Shown here: positions 15,795 through 25,187 of the stretch, one piece after another
How the letters are laid out: each line of letters opens with the position of its first letter
How positions within the stretch are numbered: position 1 is the stretch's first letter
Assembly: GCF_003014495.1 (NCBI RefSeq)
Contig: NZ_PYGC01000003.1
Span: 310,001-374,000 of the forward strand
Reading direction: 5' to 3'
DNA: 64,000 nt
DNA from: Prolixibacter denitrificans
GTDB lineage: Bacteria > Bacteroidota > Bacteroidia > Bacteroidales > Prolixibacteraceae
Program-made: the position numbers and the translations under genes
The notes under the pieces: model-generated
What the model saw: only the letters and a program-made list of their open reading frames with translations
What the model was told of the DNA's origin: nothing
The model's database searches: none

Positions 15795-18239
15795 ATGGCC
15801 AGGAAAAAGACCTCAAATACTTCCAGAAAAAAAAATCAAAAATCCAACTTCAGGAACCGTCTGAGCAAACTCAGCAGCTGGGAACGAGTCGGTGGAATTC
15901 TCTCCATCGGACTGTTTTTCTTTGCGCTTTATTTGCTCATATCACTCATTTCCTTTCTCCTGTCGGGAGGAGCTGACCAAAGTCAGTTGAGCCTAACAGC
16001 CCGGGAAATTTTGACTAATCCCAATTTGAAAATTGAGAATGTAGGTGGAAAATGGGGAGCCAACATGGCCGACTGGTTCATTAACCGCGGTATTGGCCTC
16101 GCCTCCTTTGGAGTCGTCTACCTGCTGTTGATACTTGCCATCAAGCTGGGACGAATCCATAAAGTTTCGCTGTCGAGAAACTTTGGCTACGGAATATTTC
16201 TCATCATCTGGACATCGGTAGCTCTGGGTTATTTCATGGCGCCACTCTATGAGCAGTCGTACCTCTATCCGGGTGGTGCTTACGGTTTTTTCATTAGTCA
16301 ATGGTTTAATTCTGTTATCGGGAATGTGGGAACCTTCTTCCTGTTGATGGCTACCATGTTAATCTGCATTATCATTGCCTTCGAGAATGCCTGGCCGGTG
16401 ATGCGCAAATGGATGACACGTGTGAAAAAGCAGCCGGCAACCGACGCCCCGCTCTCCGATGAGGAAGTTTATTCAGAGCCCAAGGCTCCCGTTATCAACG
16501 AAAAAGACGATGCCTTCGCTAAAGTTGTTGAAGAAGACGACGAGGTGGAAGTGGTGTATGCCGACGACAAAAACAAAGAAGACGATATTGAAATAGAGCT
16601 CGAACCTGAACCGGAAGAAAATTCGCCGCTGCAAAAAACGGAGGGTGACAAGGAAAAAGGTCCGAAAGATCCGGAACTGGAAGTAGAGAAGCGGAAAGAG
16701 GACGATGTGGTGGATTCCATTCAGCAGGATCTATCCGAAGATTACGACCCGACGCTCGATCTTTCCCGTTATGAATTCCCTTCACTCGATTTACTGAAAG
16801 AGTGGTCGACCGGAAATCCACAGGTGACCAATGAAGAGTTGATTGCCAACAAAAACCGGATCGTCGAGACACTGAAAAATTACAACATCGAGATTGTCAA
16901 AATCAAGGCGACCTCTGGTCCGACGATTACTTTGTACGAAATTGTTCCGGCACCGGGAATCAGGATTTCCAAAATCAAAAACCTGGAGGATGACATTGCT
17001 CTGAGTCTGGCGGCACTGGGAATCCGCATTATTGCGCCTATTCCCGGAAAGGGAACCGTGGGTATTGAAGTTCCGAACCGGAAACCGGAAATTGTTTCCA
17101 TGCGCTCCATTATCGCGTCGCGTACTTTCCAGGAATCGGAATACGAACTGCCTATCGCGTTAGGTAAAACCATCTCGAATGAAACCTATGCGGTTGATTT
17201 AACCAAGATGCCGCACATCCTGGTGGCAGGTGCTACCGGTCAGGGTAAATCGGTTGGTTTGAACGCTATCATTACTTCGCTGGTATACAAAAAACATCCG
17301 TCGCAGTTGAAGTTTGTTTTTGTCGACCCGAAAAAGGTGGAATTGAACCTGTACTCGGTGATGGAGAAACATTACCTCGCGAAAATGCCGGGTGAAGATG
17401 ATCCGATTATCACGGATGTGCAGAAAGTGAAAAACACGCTGAACTCCCTGAATTTGGAAATGGATAACCGATACGACTTGTTGAAAAAAGCCCATGCCCG
17501 AAACATCAAGGAGTACAATCAGAAATTCATATCCAGAAGATTAAACCCGGAAAAAGGTTTCCGGTACCTGCCCTATATTGTAGTCGTCATCGATGAGTTT
17601 GCCGATCTGATTATGACGGCCGGCAAAGAGATTGAATTGCCTATAGCACGGATTGCCCAATTGGCCCGGGCCGTTGGTATTCATATGATCATCGCAACGC
17701 AGCGGCCTTCGACCAATATTATTACCGGTGTCATCAAAGCCAACTTCCCGGCGAGGATTGCTTTCCGGGTAGCCTCGATGGTTGACTCCAGAACTATTCT
17801 CGATTCGCCCGGAGCCAACCAGCTGATCGGAAAAGGTGATATGCTGGTTTCTACCGGAAGCAGCCTCACACGTGTGCAGTGTGCTTTCGTTGATACCCCG
17901 GAGGTGGAATCGATTGTACATTTCATTGGTGAGCAGCCAGGTTATCCTACTGCCTTCCTGCTGCCGGAATACATGGATGAAAGTTCTGATGAACCGGGCG
18001 CAGTCGACTTAAAAAACCGCGATGATTTGTTCGATGAAGCCGCCAGGTTGGTCGTTTTGAACCAAACAGGCTCCACTTCGGCTATTCAACGGAAATTTTC
18101 TATTGGTTACAACCGGGCAGGCCGAATTATGGACCAACTGGAGGCTGCCGGCGTTGTAGGTCCCAACGAAGGAAGCAAAGCACGACAGGTATTATTACAG
18201 GACGAATATTCTTTGGAACAATTATTGAATAACCTTTAA
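15795..18239 (+). CDS. ftsK: DNA translocase FtsK
   Basis: The 814-residue septal DNA pump couples chromosome segregation to division. It has four N-terminal membrane helices (about 30-60, 93-115, 132-150 and 165-195), an acidic linker (about 215-310), and the RecA-like motor with Walker A GATGQGKS near 478 and Walker B IVVVIDEFADLI near 595. A C-terminal winged-helix gamma domain (about 745-814) would read polar DNA guide sequences. The start ATG at 15795 is followed by a basic leader. XerD, its usual partner at dif, is encoded at 21243. The LolA-like gene follows closely. Confidence 0.96.
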   Translation: MARKKTSNTSRKKNQKSNFRNRLSKLSSWERVGGILSIGLFFFALYLLISLISFLLSGGADQSQLSLTAREILTNPNLKIENVGGKWGANMADWFINRGIGLASFGVVYLLLILAIKLGRIHKVSLSRNFGYGIFLIIWTSVALGYFMAPLYEQSYLYPGGAYGFFISQWFNSVIGNVGTFFLLMATMLICIIIAFENAWPVMRKWMTRVKKQPATDAPLSDEEVYSEPKAPVINEKDDAFAKVVEEDDEVEVVYADDKNKEDDIEIELEPEPEENSPLQKTEGDKEKGPKDPELEVEKRKEDDVVDSIQQDLSEDYDPTLDLSRYEFPSLDLLKEWSTGNPQVTNEELIANKNRIVETLKNYNIEIVKIKATSGPTITLYEIVPAPGIRISKIKNLEDDIALSLAALGIRIIAPIPGKGTVGIEVPNRKPEIVSMRSIIASRTFQESEYELPIALGKTISNETYAVDLTKMPHILVAGATGQGKSVGLNAIITSLVYKKHPSQLKFVFVDPKKVELNLYSVMEKHYLAKMPGEDDPIITDVQKVKNTLNSLNLEMDNRYDLLKKAHARNIKEYNQKFISRRLNPEKGFRYLPYIVVVIDEFADLIMTAGKEIELPIARIAQLARAVGIHMIIATQRPSTNIITGVIKANFPARIAFRVASMVDSRTILDSPGANQLIGKGDMLVSTGSSLTRVQCAFVDTPEVESIVHFIGEQPGYPTAFLLPEYMDESSDEPGAVDLKNRDDLFDEAARLVVLNQTGSTSAIQRKFSIGYNRAGRIMDQLEAAGVVGPNEGSKARQVLLQDEYSLEQLLNNL

Positions 18240-18272
18240 AAAATAAAGCCCTTGTTAAGCGGGAGTACAAAC

Positions 18273-18932
18273 ATGAGTAGAATGAAAAATTTTACATTAA
18301 CCGTCTTGCTCGTCATGACAACCAGCCTGCTGTTTGCTCAGCAGGATAACAAAGCGAAAGAAATCCTCGATAAGCTTTCGGCAACAACAAAAAGCTATAA
18401 GACCATTCAGATCGATTTTTCCTTTACCCTGGAAAACCAGCAGGAAGACATCAAAGAAACGAACAGTGGCTGGGTAGCTTTGAAAGGTGACAAATACCGG
18501 TTACATATGCCGGCTTTAGGTATGGATGTTTACTCGGATGGAAAAACCAACTGGAGTTACCTTCCGGATGCCGGTGAAGTAAATGTAACGGACAATACGC
18601 CCGGACAGAATAATTCACTTAATCCGGCCAACCTTTTCACTATTTATGAAAAAGGTTTCAAATACCGGTACATTGGTGAAAAAAAGGTGGATGGCAAAAA
18701 TGCATATGTGATTGACCTTTATCCGAAAGATTTAAATAAAGATTTCACGCGGGTTAAGCTGTACGTTGACGCAGCCAAATACCACATCATTAAGGCAATT
18801 ACTTATAGTAAGGATGGTAACATTTACACGGTTGCATTGAAGAATATGAAAACCAACGTGGATTTACCTGACAGTTATTTCAAATTCGATACTTCGAAAC
18901 ATCCGGACGTGGATGTTATTGACATGCGGTAA
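18273..18932 (+). CDS. LolA-like outer-membrane lipoprotein carrier protein
   Basis: The 219-residue protein is counted from ATG 18273, which has GGGAG a few bases upstream; ATG 18282 would be equally good for the signal. A signal peptide (LTVLLVMTTSLLFAQ) precedes a LolA/LppX half-barrel with repeated short strands. The family carries lipoproteins or lipids across the periplasm. It is 33 bases downstream of ftsK, the common arrangement in Bacteroidota and similar to the ftsK-lolA order of enterobacteria. Confidence 0.88.
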   Translation: MSRMKNFTLTVLLVMTTSLLFAQQDNKAKEILDKLSATTKSYKTIQIDFSFTLENQQEDIKETNSGWVALKGDKYRLHMPALGMDVYSDGKTNWSYLPDAGEVNVTDNTPGQNNSLNPANLFTIYEKGFKYRYIGEKKVDGKNAYVIDLYPKDLNKDFTRVKLYVDAAKYHIIKAITYSKDGNIYTVALKNMKTNVDLPDSYFKFDTSKHPDVDVIDMR

Positions 18933-18951
18933 TTCCAGAAGTAAAAGACAC

Positions 18952-18989
18952 AAAAAATGCTGACCCGTTTTTCGAGCCAGCATTTTTTT
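18952..18989. terminator. bidirectional terminator, lolA / pyk
   Basis: AAAAAATGCTG (18952-18962) pairs with CAGCATTTTTT (18978-18988), giving U runs on both strands between convergent genes. Confidence 0.9.
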
Positions 18990-19011
18990 ATATCGAAATT
19001 TCCTGTATTTC

Positions 19012-20457
19012 TTATTTATTCTTGGCGCCGGAATCTGATTTATTCTTCCGGGTCAATTGGCCTACTTCGGCAATCTCCATAAACGACGTTCCGCCGCCAA
19101 CACCAAAGCTTCCGCCTACATAAACCACTTTGTCTTCCTCAGCCAGACAACCTTCTTCTACCAAACCGCGGAGAGCGTGTTTTACCAACTTGTCTTTATT
19201 CTTTTTCACAACAATTTCACTGGCGTGAATACCGTAGGAAAGTGCAAGCTCTCTTTTCACTTGTCCGGTGTGACACTTGGCATATACGGGACGACCACTA
19301 CGGAATGCAGCCAGGTAACGTGCTGTTCTTCCCGTTAAGGTATCAGTAACAATGGCTTTTACATCCAATTCTTCAGCGGCCATTACAGCAGCTTCCGACA
19401 AGAATGCAGGTACCTCACCATCGAGACGTGGCACCGGCAGGTCATTTCGCTTATCCTTGCTTTTTTCGACTTCCATGGCAATGCGGGTCATGGTTTCAAC
19501 CGCTTCAATCGGATAACTTCCGTAAGCTGTTTCACCCGAAAGCATAATCGCATCCGTACGGGCATAAATAGCATTGGCCACATCACTTACCTCGGCACGG
19601 GTTGGCCTTGGATTCTGAATCATGGTATGCAACATCTGCGTAGCGATAATTACGGGCTTTTTCCGCTGCACGCATCGACGGATAATGTGTCGCTGAACTC
19701 CCGGAATTTTCTCGGCAGGAATTTCAATTCCCAAATCACCGCGGGCAACCATAATACCATAAGCATAATCCAAAATCTCGTCGACGTTATTGACACCGTC
19801 CAGATTCTCAATTTTTGCTATGATTTTGATTTTACTTCCCTTGCGATCGAGAATCTCCTGAACAGCCAGTACATCCTCTTTATTACGCACAAACGAGTGA
19901 GCAATGAAATCCAAATCATTATCGACGGCCCATTCGATGAACATTTCATCTTTGGGTGAAATAGCAGGCAAAGAGAATGAAACTCCCGGAACATTGATGC
20001 TCTTCCGGTTTTTGATTTCGCCGTCATTGACAACTACCGCCTCTAGCGCGTCGTCCTTTACGGCTTCCACTTTCAACTCCAGTTCTCCGTCGTCAATCAA
20101 GACCGAACGGTCAACTGACACATCTTTGGCAAAACCAGGGTAATCAACGTAAAGAACTTCTTTACTGGATTCTCCTTCGCCCCCTTTAATCAAAAGGCGA
20201 TCGCCCTTCTTCACAACGATGGGCTCAGCAATATTTTTAGTCCTGACTTCAGGTCCTTTGGTATCGAGTAAAATAGCCAGAGAATCGGATACAGCCCGGA
20301 CATCATTTACCAGTTGCAAAGCAGTCTCGGGAGTTTGGTGTGCCGTATTGATTCGGACAACGTTCATCCCCGCGTCGTACAATTTTGAAATAAATTCCGG
20401 ATTACTGGTTTTGTCGGAAAGTGTTGCGACAATTTTGGTGTGCTTGTTTCGATTCAT
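19012..20457 (-). CDS. pyk: pyruvate kinase
   Basis: The 481-residue glycolytic enzyme makes ATP and pyruvate from phosphoenolpyruvate. Motifs include the N-terminal TKIVATLSDKTSN, the substrate/Mg region IIAKIENLDGVNNVDEIL near 213 and MVARGDLGIEIP near 236. A C-terminal allosteric domain is present. The enzyme works opposite to the PEP carboxykinase encoded at 22417, so the two must be balanced. It appears monocistronic. Confidence 0.96.
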   Translation of the reverse strand: MNRNKHTKIVATLSDKTSNPEFISKLYDAGMNVVRINTAHQTPETALQLVNDVRAVSDSLAILLDTKGPEVRTKNIAEPIVVKKGDRLLIKGGEGESSKEVLYVDYPGFAKDVSVDRSVLIDDGELELKVEAVKDDALEAVVVNDGEIKNRKSINVPGVSFSLPAISPKDEMFIEWAVDNDLDFIAHSFVRNKEDVLAVQEILDRKGSKIKIIAKIENLDGVNNVDEILDYAYGIMVARGDLGIEIPAEKIPGVQRHIIRRCVQRKKPVIIATQMLHTMIQNPRPTRAEVSDVANAIYARTDAIMLSGETAYGSYPIEAVETMTRIAMEVEKSKDKRNDLPVPRLDGEVPAFLSEAAVMAAEELDVKAIVTDTLTGRTARYLAAFRSGRPVYAKCHTGQVKRELALSYGIHASEIVVKKNKDKLVKHALRGLVEEGCLAEEDKVVYVGGSFGVGGGTSFMEIAEVGQLTRKNKSDSGAKNK

Positions 20458-20661
20458 CTTGATAGAAAGATATTTTAATATAGTAATTGGCCGCGAAATT
20501 AAGTGATTTCAGCAAATGCCAGCTCTTTTCACCTTTCTAACAGCAGGAAATAAGATTTGTTTAATATGCCCGGAGCGTCAAACACATATAACCCACTGAT
20601 TTTATTGCAGATAAATAAAAATATAATTATCTGGTTGTCATAACATTAAAATTACATTCCG

Positions 20662-21078
20662 TCAGACAAGAAAACTTTCCACCGCCAACCGGTATGAATC
20701 GAGACCAAACCCCATGATGCTTCCTTTGCAAACCGGCCCAATCAGCGATTCATGCCGAAAACTTTCGCGCGTCAGAATATTGGAAATGTGAACTTCGACC
20801 ACCGTTGAATTAATTCCGGATATCGCATCGCGTATGGCAACGGATGTATGTGTATACGCTCCCGCATTGATGATTATTCCATCTGCAGAAAAACCAACTT
20901 CATGCAACTTGTTGACAATCTCTCCTTCTACATTCGATTGAAAATAATCAAACTCGATTTGAGGAAACCGTTCTTTCAATTTTACGTAATATTCATCAAA
21001 GGACTGATTTCCATAGATGGTCTTCTCTCTAACGCCCAAAAGATTAAGGTTTGGGCCATTTATTAAAATAATTTTCAT
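20662..21078 (-). CDS. aroQ: type II 3-dehydroquinate dehydratase
   Basis: The 138-residue dodecameric enzyme of the shikimate pathway converts 3-dehydroquinate to 3-dehydroshikimate. It shows GPNLNLLGVRE with the nearby catalytic tyrosine (KTIYGN), INAGAYTHTSVAIRDA near 84, and EVHISN and ESFRHES later. The length is typical. It is divergent from xerD, a frequent pairing in Bacteroidota. The stop lies close to an A/T-rich region without a clear terminator. Confidence 0.95.
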   Translation of the reverse strand: MKIILINGPNLNLLGVREKTIYGNQSFDEYYVKLKERFPQIEFDYFQSNVEGEIVNKLHEVGFSADGIIINAGAYTHTSVAIRDAISGINSTVVEVHISNILTRESFRHESLIGPVCKGSIMGFGLDSYRLAVESFLV

Positions 21079-21242
21079 TTAACTCAGATAATTCTTATAT
21101 TTAACTAGATGTCAAAAAGAAAACATCATATTATTTCAAAACCTTTTCTTGCATCCCCCCTGGCATTTTTAACAATAATAAATGTTTTCTTAAACCAAAT
21201 TTATTTAAAATTGTTACAAGTTAAAACTAAAATTGCTTCATT

Positions 21243-22142
21243 ATGAATTGGGTTGAGAGCAAAAAGGGATACGAATCGTTTTTGAGACTTGAGAAATCGC
21301 TTTCTCAAAACTCAATTAGCGCCTACATTAACGATATCAATAAATTGATTTCGTTTTTGGAGGGTAAATTTAAAGAACTTCCGCCAGACAAGGTAAAACT
21401 CCAACATCTTCGTGAATTTGTTGAATGGATGAACCAGAAAGGTGTAAGTCCGCGTACGCAAGCCCGGACCATTTCGGGTATTAAGTCGTTCTACAAGTAC
21501 TTACTCATGGAAGGTGTGATTGAAAACGACCCGACAACTTTGCTCGAATCGCCCAAAATCGGGAGGAAGTTGCCGGATATACTCAGTGACCAGGAAATTA
21601 ACGATCTGATTAATGCGATCGATTTAAGTAAACCGGAAGGACAGCGGAATAAAGCCATGATTGAAACCCTTTACAGTTGCGGTCTCCGTGTCTCCGAACT
21701 GGTTAACCTGAAATTGAGCAATCTGCATTTCGATCAGGAATTCATAAAAATTGAAGGAAAAGGCGATAAAGAACGTCTGGTCCCAATCAGCAAGCAAGCA
21801 ATTGAAGATATCAACAAATATTTGATTGGTTACCGAAAACGTCTGAAAGTGGATAAGGACAGTGAAAATATCCTCTTCCTGAACCGTCGGGGTAAGCAGC
21901 TCAGCCGTGTGATGATTTTTACCATCATTAAAAACCTGGCACAAAAAATCAACCTGAAGAAGAACATTAGTCCTCATACATTCCGCCACTCATTTGCCTC
22001 GCAGTTGATTGATGGCGGTGCCGATTTAAGGGCTGTGCAGGAAATGCTGGGACATGAATCCATTCTTACGACTGAGATTTATACCCACCTCGATAAAGAC
22101 TATCTGAAGGATACGGTTAATCGCCATCATCCCAGATCCTGA
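21243..22142 (+). CDS. xerD: tyrosine recombinase XerD
   Basis: The 299-residue recombinase has an N-terminal SAM-like core-binding domain (1-95). The catalytic residues are visible: Arg in YSCGLRVSEL near 147, HTFRHSF near 244, HES near 270 and the nucleophilic Tyr in TTEIYTHL near 279. It resolves chromosome dimers at dif together with FtsK. Length, lack of integrase context and the neighbouring housekeeping genes argue against a phage integrase. Assignment to XerD rather than XerC rests on overall similarity and is less certain. Confidence 0.9.
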   Translation: MNWVESKKGYESFLRLEKSLSQNSISAYINDINKLISFLEGKFKELPPDKVKLQHLREFVEWMNQKGVSPRTQARTISGIKSFYKYLLMEGVIENDPTTLLESPKIGRKLPDILSDQEINDLINAIDLSKPEGQRNKAMIETLYSCGLRVSELVNLKLSNLHFDQEFIKIEGKGDKERLVPISKQAIEDINKYLIGYRKRLKVDKDSENILFLNRRGKQLSRVMIFTIIKNLAQKINLKKNISPHTFRHSFASQLIDGGADLRAVQEMLGHESILTTEIYTHLDKDYLKDTVNRHHPRS

Positions 22143-22179
22143 TAGGAAATTTTTATTTAAATTAAATAACAATATTACT

Positions 22180-22229
22180 AGAGAAGGTAGGCAAATTCTA
22201 TGATTTGTTAATGCCTTCTCTTATTTTTT
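22180..22229 (+). terminator. xerD terminator
   Basis: AGAGAAGG (22180-22187) pairs with CCTTCTCT (22214-22221), with further pairing inside the loop. It is followed by TATTTTTTAT. Confidence 0.8.
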
Positions 22230-22360
22230 ATCATTTTATCACACCTCTCTATTACAGACCATTACACATACAACGAGACCGTATCGGAAGCTTCTTTTTA
22301 GAATCAATATGCTTTACAGCAATAATATGTTTTAGAGCATAGAATTTTCAATTATTCGTT

Positions 22361-22368
22361 TATCTTTG
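22361..22368 (+). promoter_or_regulatory. candidate -7 box for pckA
   Basis: TATCTTTG is an exact TAnnTTTG match, 48 bases before the pckA ATG. A TTTTC stretch lies near the -33 distance. This would give a leader of about 40 bases. Confidence 0.5.
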
Positions 22369-22416
22369 ACCACTGCGAAACTACGAGCATTAAAACCTTT
22401 ATCAAATTATCTCATT

Positions 22417-24036
22417 ATGAAAAATTTAGATTTGTCTGTTTACGGAATTGACAACGTAACAGAGATCGTCTACAACCCTTCTTATGAGCAGCTGTTCGAA
22501 GAAGAAACTAAACCTGGTCTGGATGGTTATGAGAAAGGTGTTGTAACTGAATTAGGTGCAGTGAATGTAATGACAGGTGTTTTCACCGGACGTTCGCCCA
22601 AGGACAAGTACATCGTCAAGGATGAAACCACCGAAAATACGATGTGGTGGACAACTGCACACTCTCCTAACGACAATAAACCGATTTCACCCAATGTATG
22701 GAAGCAACTGAAAGAAGTTGTTACTGACCAACTTTCAGGCAAGCGTCTCTTCGTAATGGATACCTACAGCGGAGCCAACGAAGATACCCGCATGAAAATC
22801 CGTTTCATTACGGAAGTTGCATGGCAGGCGCATTTTGTAAAAAATATGTTCATTCGCCCCACAGAGGAGGAACTGGCCAACTACGGTGAACCTGACTTTG
22901 TCGTGTTAAACGGCTCGAAAGCGACCAACCCCAACTGGAAAGAGCAGGGATTGAACTCTGATGTATTCACCGTATTCAACCTGACTGAAAAAATGCAGGT
23001 AATTGGTGGTACCTGGTATGGTGGTGAAATGAAGAAAGGTATGTTCGCCATGATGAACTACTACCTGCCTCTCCGTGGTATTGCTGCGATGCACTGCTCG
23101 GCCAACGTTGGTAAAGATGGCGATACCGCTATTTTCTTCGGTCTTTCCGGAACCGGTAAAACCACACTATCAACTGACCCGAAACGCCAGTTGATTGGTG
23201 ACGATGAGCACGGATGGGACGACCAGGGTGTATTTAACTTCGAAGGCGGTTGCTATGCAAAAACTATCCGTTTGGATAAAGATAGCGAGCCTGATATTTT
23301 CAATGCCATCAGGCGCGATGCACTTCTCGAAAACGTTACAGTTGACGAAAATGGCAAAGTTGATTTCAATGATGGTTCGGTAACTGAAAACACCCGTGTT
23401 TCTTATCCGATCTATCACATCGAAAATATCGTAAAACCGGTATCGAAAGCAGGGCATGCGAAGAAAGTTATCTTCCTGACGGCTGATGCATTTGGTGTAT
23501 TGCCTCCTGTCTCTAAATTGACAAAAGAGCAAACCAAATATCACTTCCTTTCAGGATTTACGGCAAAACTGGCCGGAACTGAGCGTGGTGTTACTTCACC
23601 TCAGCCTACGTTCTCTGCTTGTTTTGGTGAGGCTTTCCTGTCTCTTCACCCGACCAAATACGGTCAGGAGTTGGTAAAACGGATGGAAGCTGCCGGTGCT
23701 GAAGCTTACCTGGTAAATACCGGATGGAACGGAACCGGAAAACGTATCTCAATCAAAGATACCCGTGCGATTATTGACCGCATTTTGGACGGCTCGATTG
23801 AAAAAGCAGAAACTAAAATGGTTCCGATCTTCAATCTGGAAGTTCCAATTGCGCTAGAAAATGTTGACACCAACATCCTTGATCCGCGTAATACGTACGC
23901 TGATGCAGCGGAATGGGAAAACAAAGCCAAAGACCTGGCTGAGCGTTTCATCAAGAACTTCGAGAAATATACCGACAACGAAGAAGGAAAAGCATTGGTT
24001 GCTGCCGGTCCACAACTCGAACATTCGAAAATTTAA
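22417..24036 (+). CDS. pckA: phosphoenolpyruvate carboxykinase (ATP)
   Basis: The start ATG 22417 gives 539 residues; an in-frame start at 22366 would overlap the promoter box. The kinase-1a P loop [11 protein letters not shown] is near 243, the preceding region MHCSAN near 222 is typical, and [20 protein letters not shown] follows. In fermenting Bacteroidota the enzyme fixes CO2 onto PEP, making oxaloacetate and ATP on the way to succinate; it also serves gluconeogenesis. The gene is monocistronic with its own promoter and terminator. Confidence 0.97.
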   Translation: MKNLDLSVYGIDNVTEIVYNPSYEQLFEEETKPGLDGYEKGVVTELGAVNVMTGVFTGRSPKDKYIVKDETTENTMWWTTAHSPNDNKPISPNVWKQLKEVVTDQLSGKRLFVMDTYSGANEDTRMKIRFITEVAWQAHFVKNMFIRPTEEELANYGEPDFVVLNGSKATNPNWKEQGLNSDVFTVFNLTEKMQVIGGTWYGGEMKKGMFAMMNYYLPLRGIAAMHCSANVGKDGDTAIFFGLSGTGKTTLSTDPKRQLIGDDEHGWDDQGVFNFEGGCYAKTIRLDKDSEPDIFNAIRRDALLENVTVDENGKVDFNDGSVTENTRVSYPIYHIENIVKPVSKAGHAKKVIFLTADAFGVLPPVSKLTKEQTKYHFLSGFTAKLAGTERGVTSPQPTFSACFGEAFLSLHPTKYGQELVKRMEAAGAEAYLVNTGWNGTGKRISIKDTRAIIDRILDGSIEKAETKMVPIFNLEVPIALENVDTNILDPRNTYADAAEWENKAKDLAERFIKNFEKYTDNEEGKALVAAGPQLEHSKI

Positions 24037-24055
24037 TATCCACTTCTTTACATAC

Positions 24056-24089
24056 AAATCCCGGGAAATTGAGTTTTCCGGGATTTTTT
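24056..24089. terminator. pckA terminator
   Basis: AAATCCCGGGAAA (24056-24068) pairs with TTTTCCGGGATTT, followed by a T run. Its tail reaches into the stop codon of the convergent gene at 24088. Confidence 0.88.
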
Positions 24090-24954
24090 ATGGCTTAATC
24101 AAATCGTCAAGTGCCGAATCGATATCCGGAAATTGGAACTTGTACCCGGCTTCCGATAATTTTCGGGGTAGAACAGTAGGACCATGACTGAGTGCTGTTG
24201 CTCCTTCTGAGAACACTAATTTTAGCGCAAATGCTGGAACCGCCATAAACGAAGGCCTTCCCAACTTCCGGGCCAACTTTCGGGTAAATGTTTCATTATT
24301 CACCGGATAAGGAGCTGTAAAATTGAACACCCCTTTTAATTCTTTTTTGGCCAAAAGAAACTGAACTGCGCCCACTACATCGTCCAGATGGATAAAGGAA
24401 AAGCCTTGTTTTCCACTGGCCACAGTGCCGCCAAGTCCCATTCTGAAAATGGGCAATAATCTTCCGAACATGCCGCCATCTTTTCCAAGAACGAGCCCCA
24501 TCCGCATAATCACCAACCGAACACCCAACGCTTCCACTTCCGATGCCGCACCTTCCCATCGCGTAGCTACTTCTCCCAGAAAATCGTGTCCGTATTCAAA
24601 CACCTCTTCATCGTGCGTGCCCGAGTTAGCGTAGATACCGATAGCCGAAGCCGATAAGAACATCTCCGGCCGATCATCAGTAGACATCGCTTTTAATGCG
24701 CCAACCAGCTGACGGGTCACCTTAATCCGGCTCTCCATAATTTCCTGCTTGTAGGCCTGTGTCCAGCGCTTCACGATGGGAGCACCAGCCAGGTTGATAA
24801 TTCCGTCGACGCCGGTTAAAAGCTGCACGAGATAGTTCTCGCCGCGCTTAAAATCAGCTCTTAGCAACGGAACCACTTCAATGCCGGAGCTAACAAATGC
24901 CTCGCGCAATGCTCCGCCAATGAATCCTGTACTTCCTGATATGGCAATTTTCAT
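24088..24954 (-). CDS. TIGR01777-family NAD(P)-binding oxidoreductase
   Basis: The 288-residue short-chain dehydrogenase-like protein starts with the Rossmann motif GSTGFIGGAL (7-16). It contains SASAIGIYAN near 105 and the conserved MRMGLVLGKDGGMF near 151. The C-terminus has the DUF1731-like segment. The family (YfcH, SULA, epimerase-like) is widespread, but the substrate is unknown. It converges on pckA. Confidence 0.88.
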   Translation of the reverse strand: MKIAISGSTGFIGGALREAFVSSGIEVVPLLRADFKRGENYLVQLLTGVDGIINLAGAPIVKRWTQAYKQEIMESRIKVTRQLVGALKAMSTDDRPEMFLSASAIGIYANSGTHDEEVFEYGHDFLGEVATRWEGAASEVEALGVRLVIMRMGLVLGKDGGMFGRLLPIFRMGLGGTVASGKQGFSFIHLDDVVGAVQFLLAKKELKGVFNFTAPYPVNNETFTRKLARKLGRPSFMAVPAFALKLVFSEGATALSHGPTVLPRKLSEAGYKFQFPDIDSALDDLIKP

Positions 24955-25187
24955 TCTGATGTATTTTTCTGTTTAGGTTTATAATATTTATTTGGTTTCG
25001 GTGGCAACCTGCTTCATGGGTAGCGCCGATATCACTTTTCGCTAAAAAGGTTCAAAAGAAAATAATTCCGAAAACCGGAAAGAATCGCGTCATTTTAAAT
25101 CTGTCCGGGCATAAGGAAAACTCTTTACAATAAAATTACCTGTTTTCGCTAAAACAACTTTATTTTGTATCGGACAAAGACAGATTT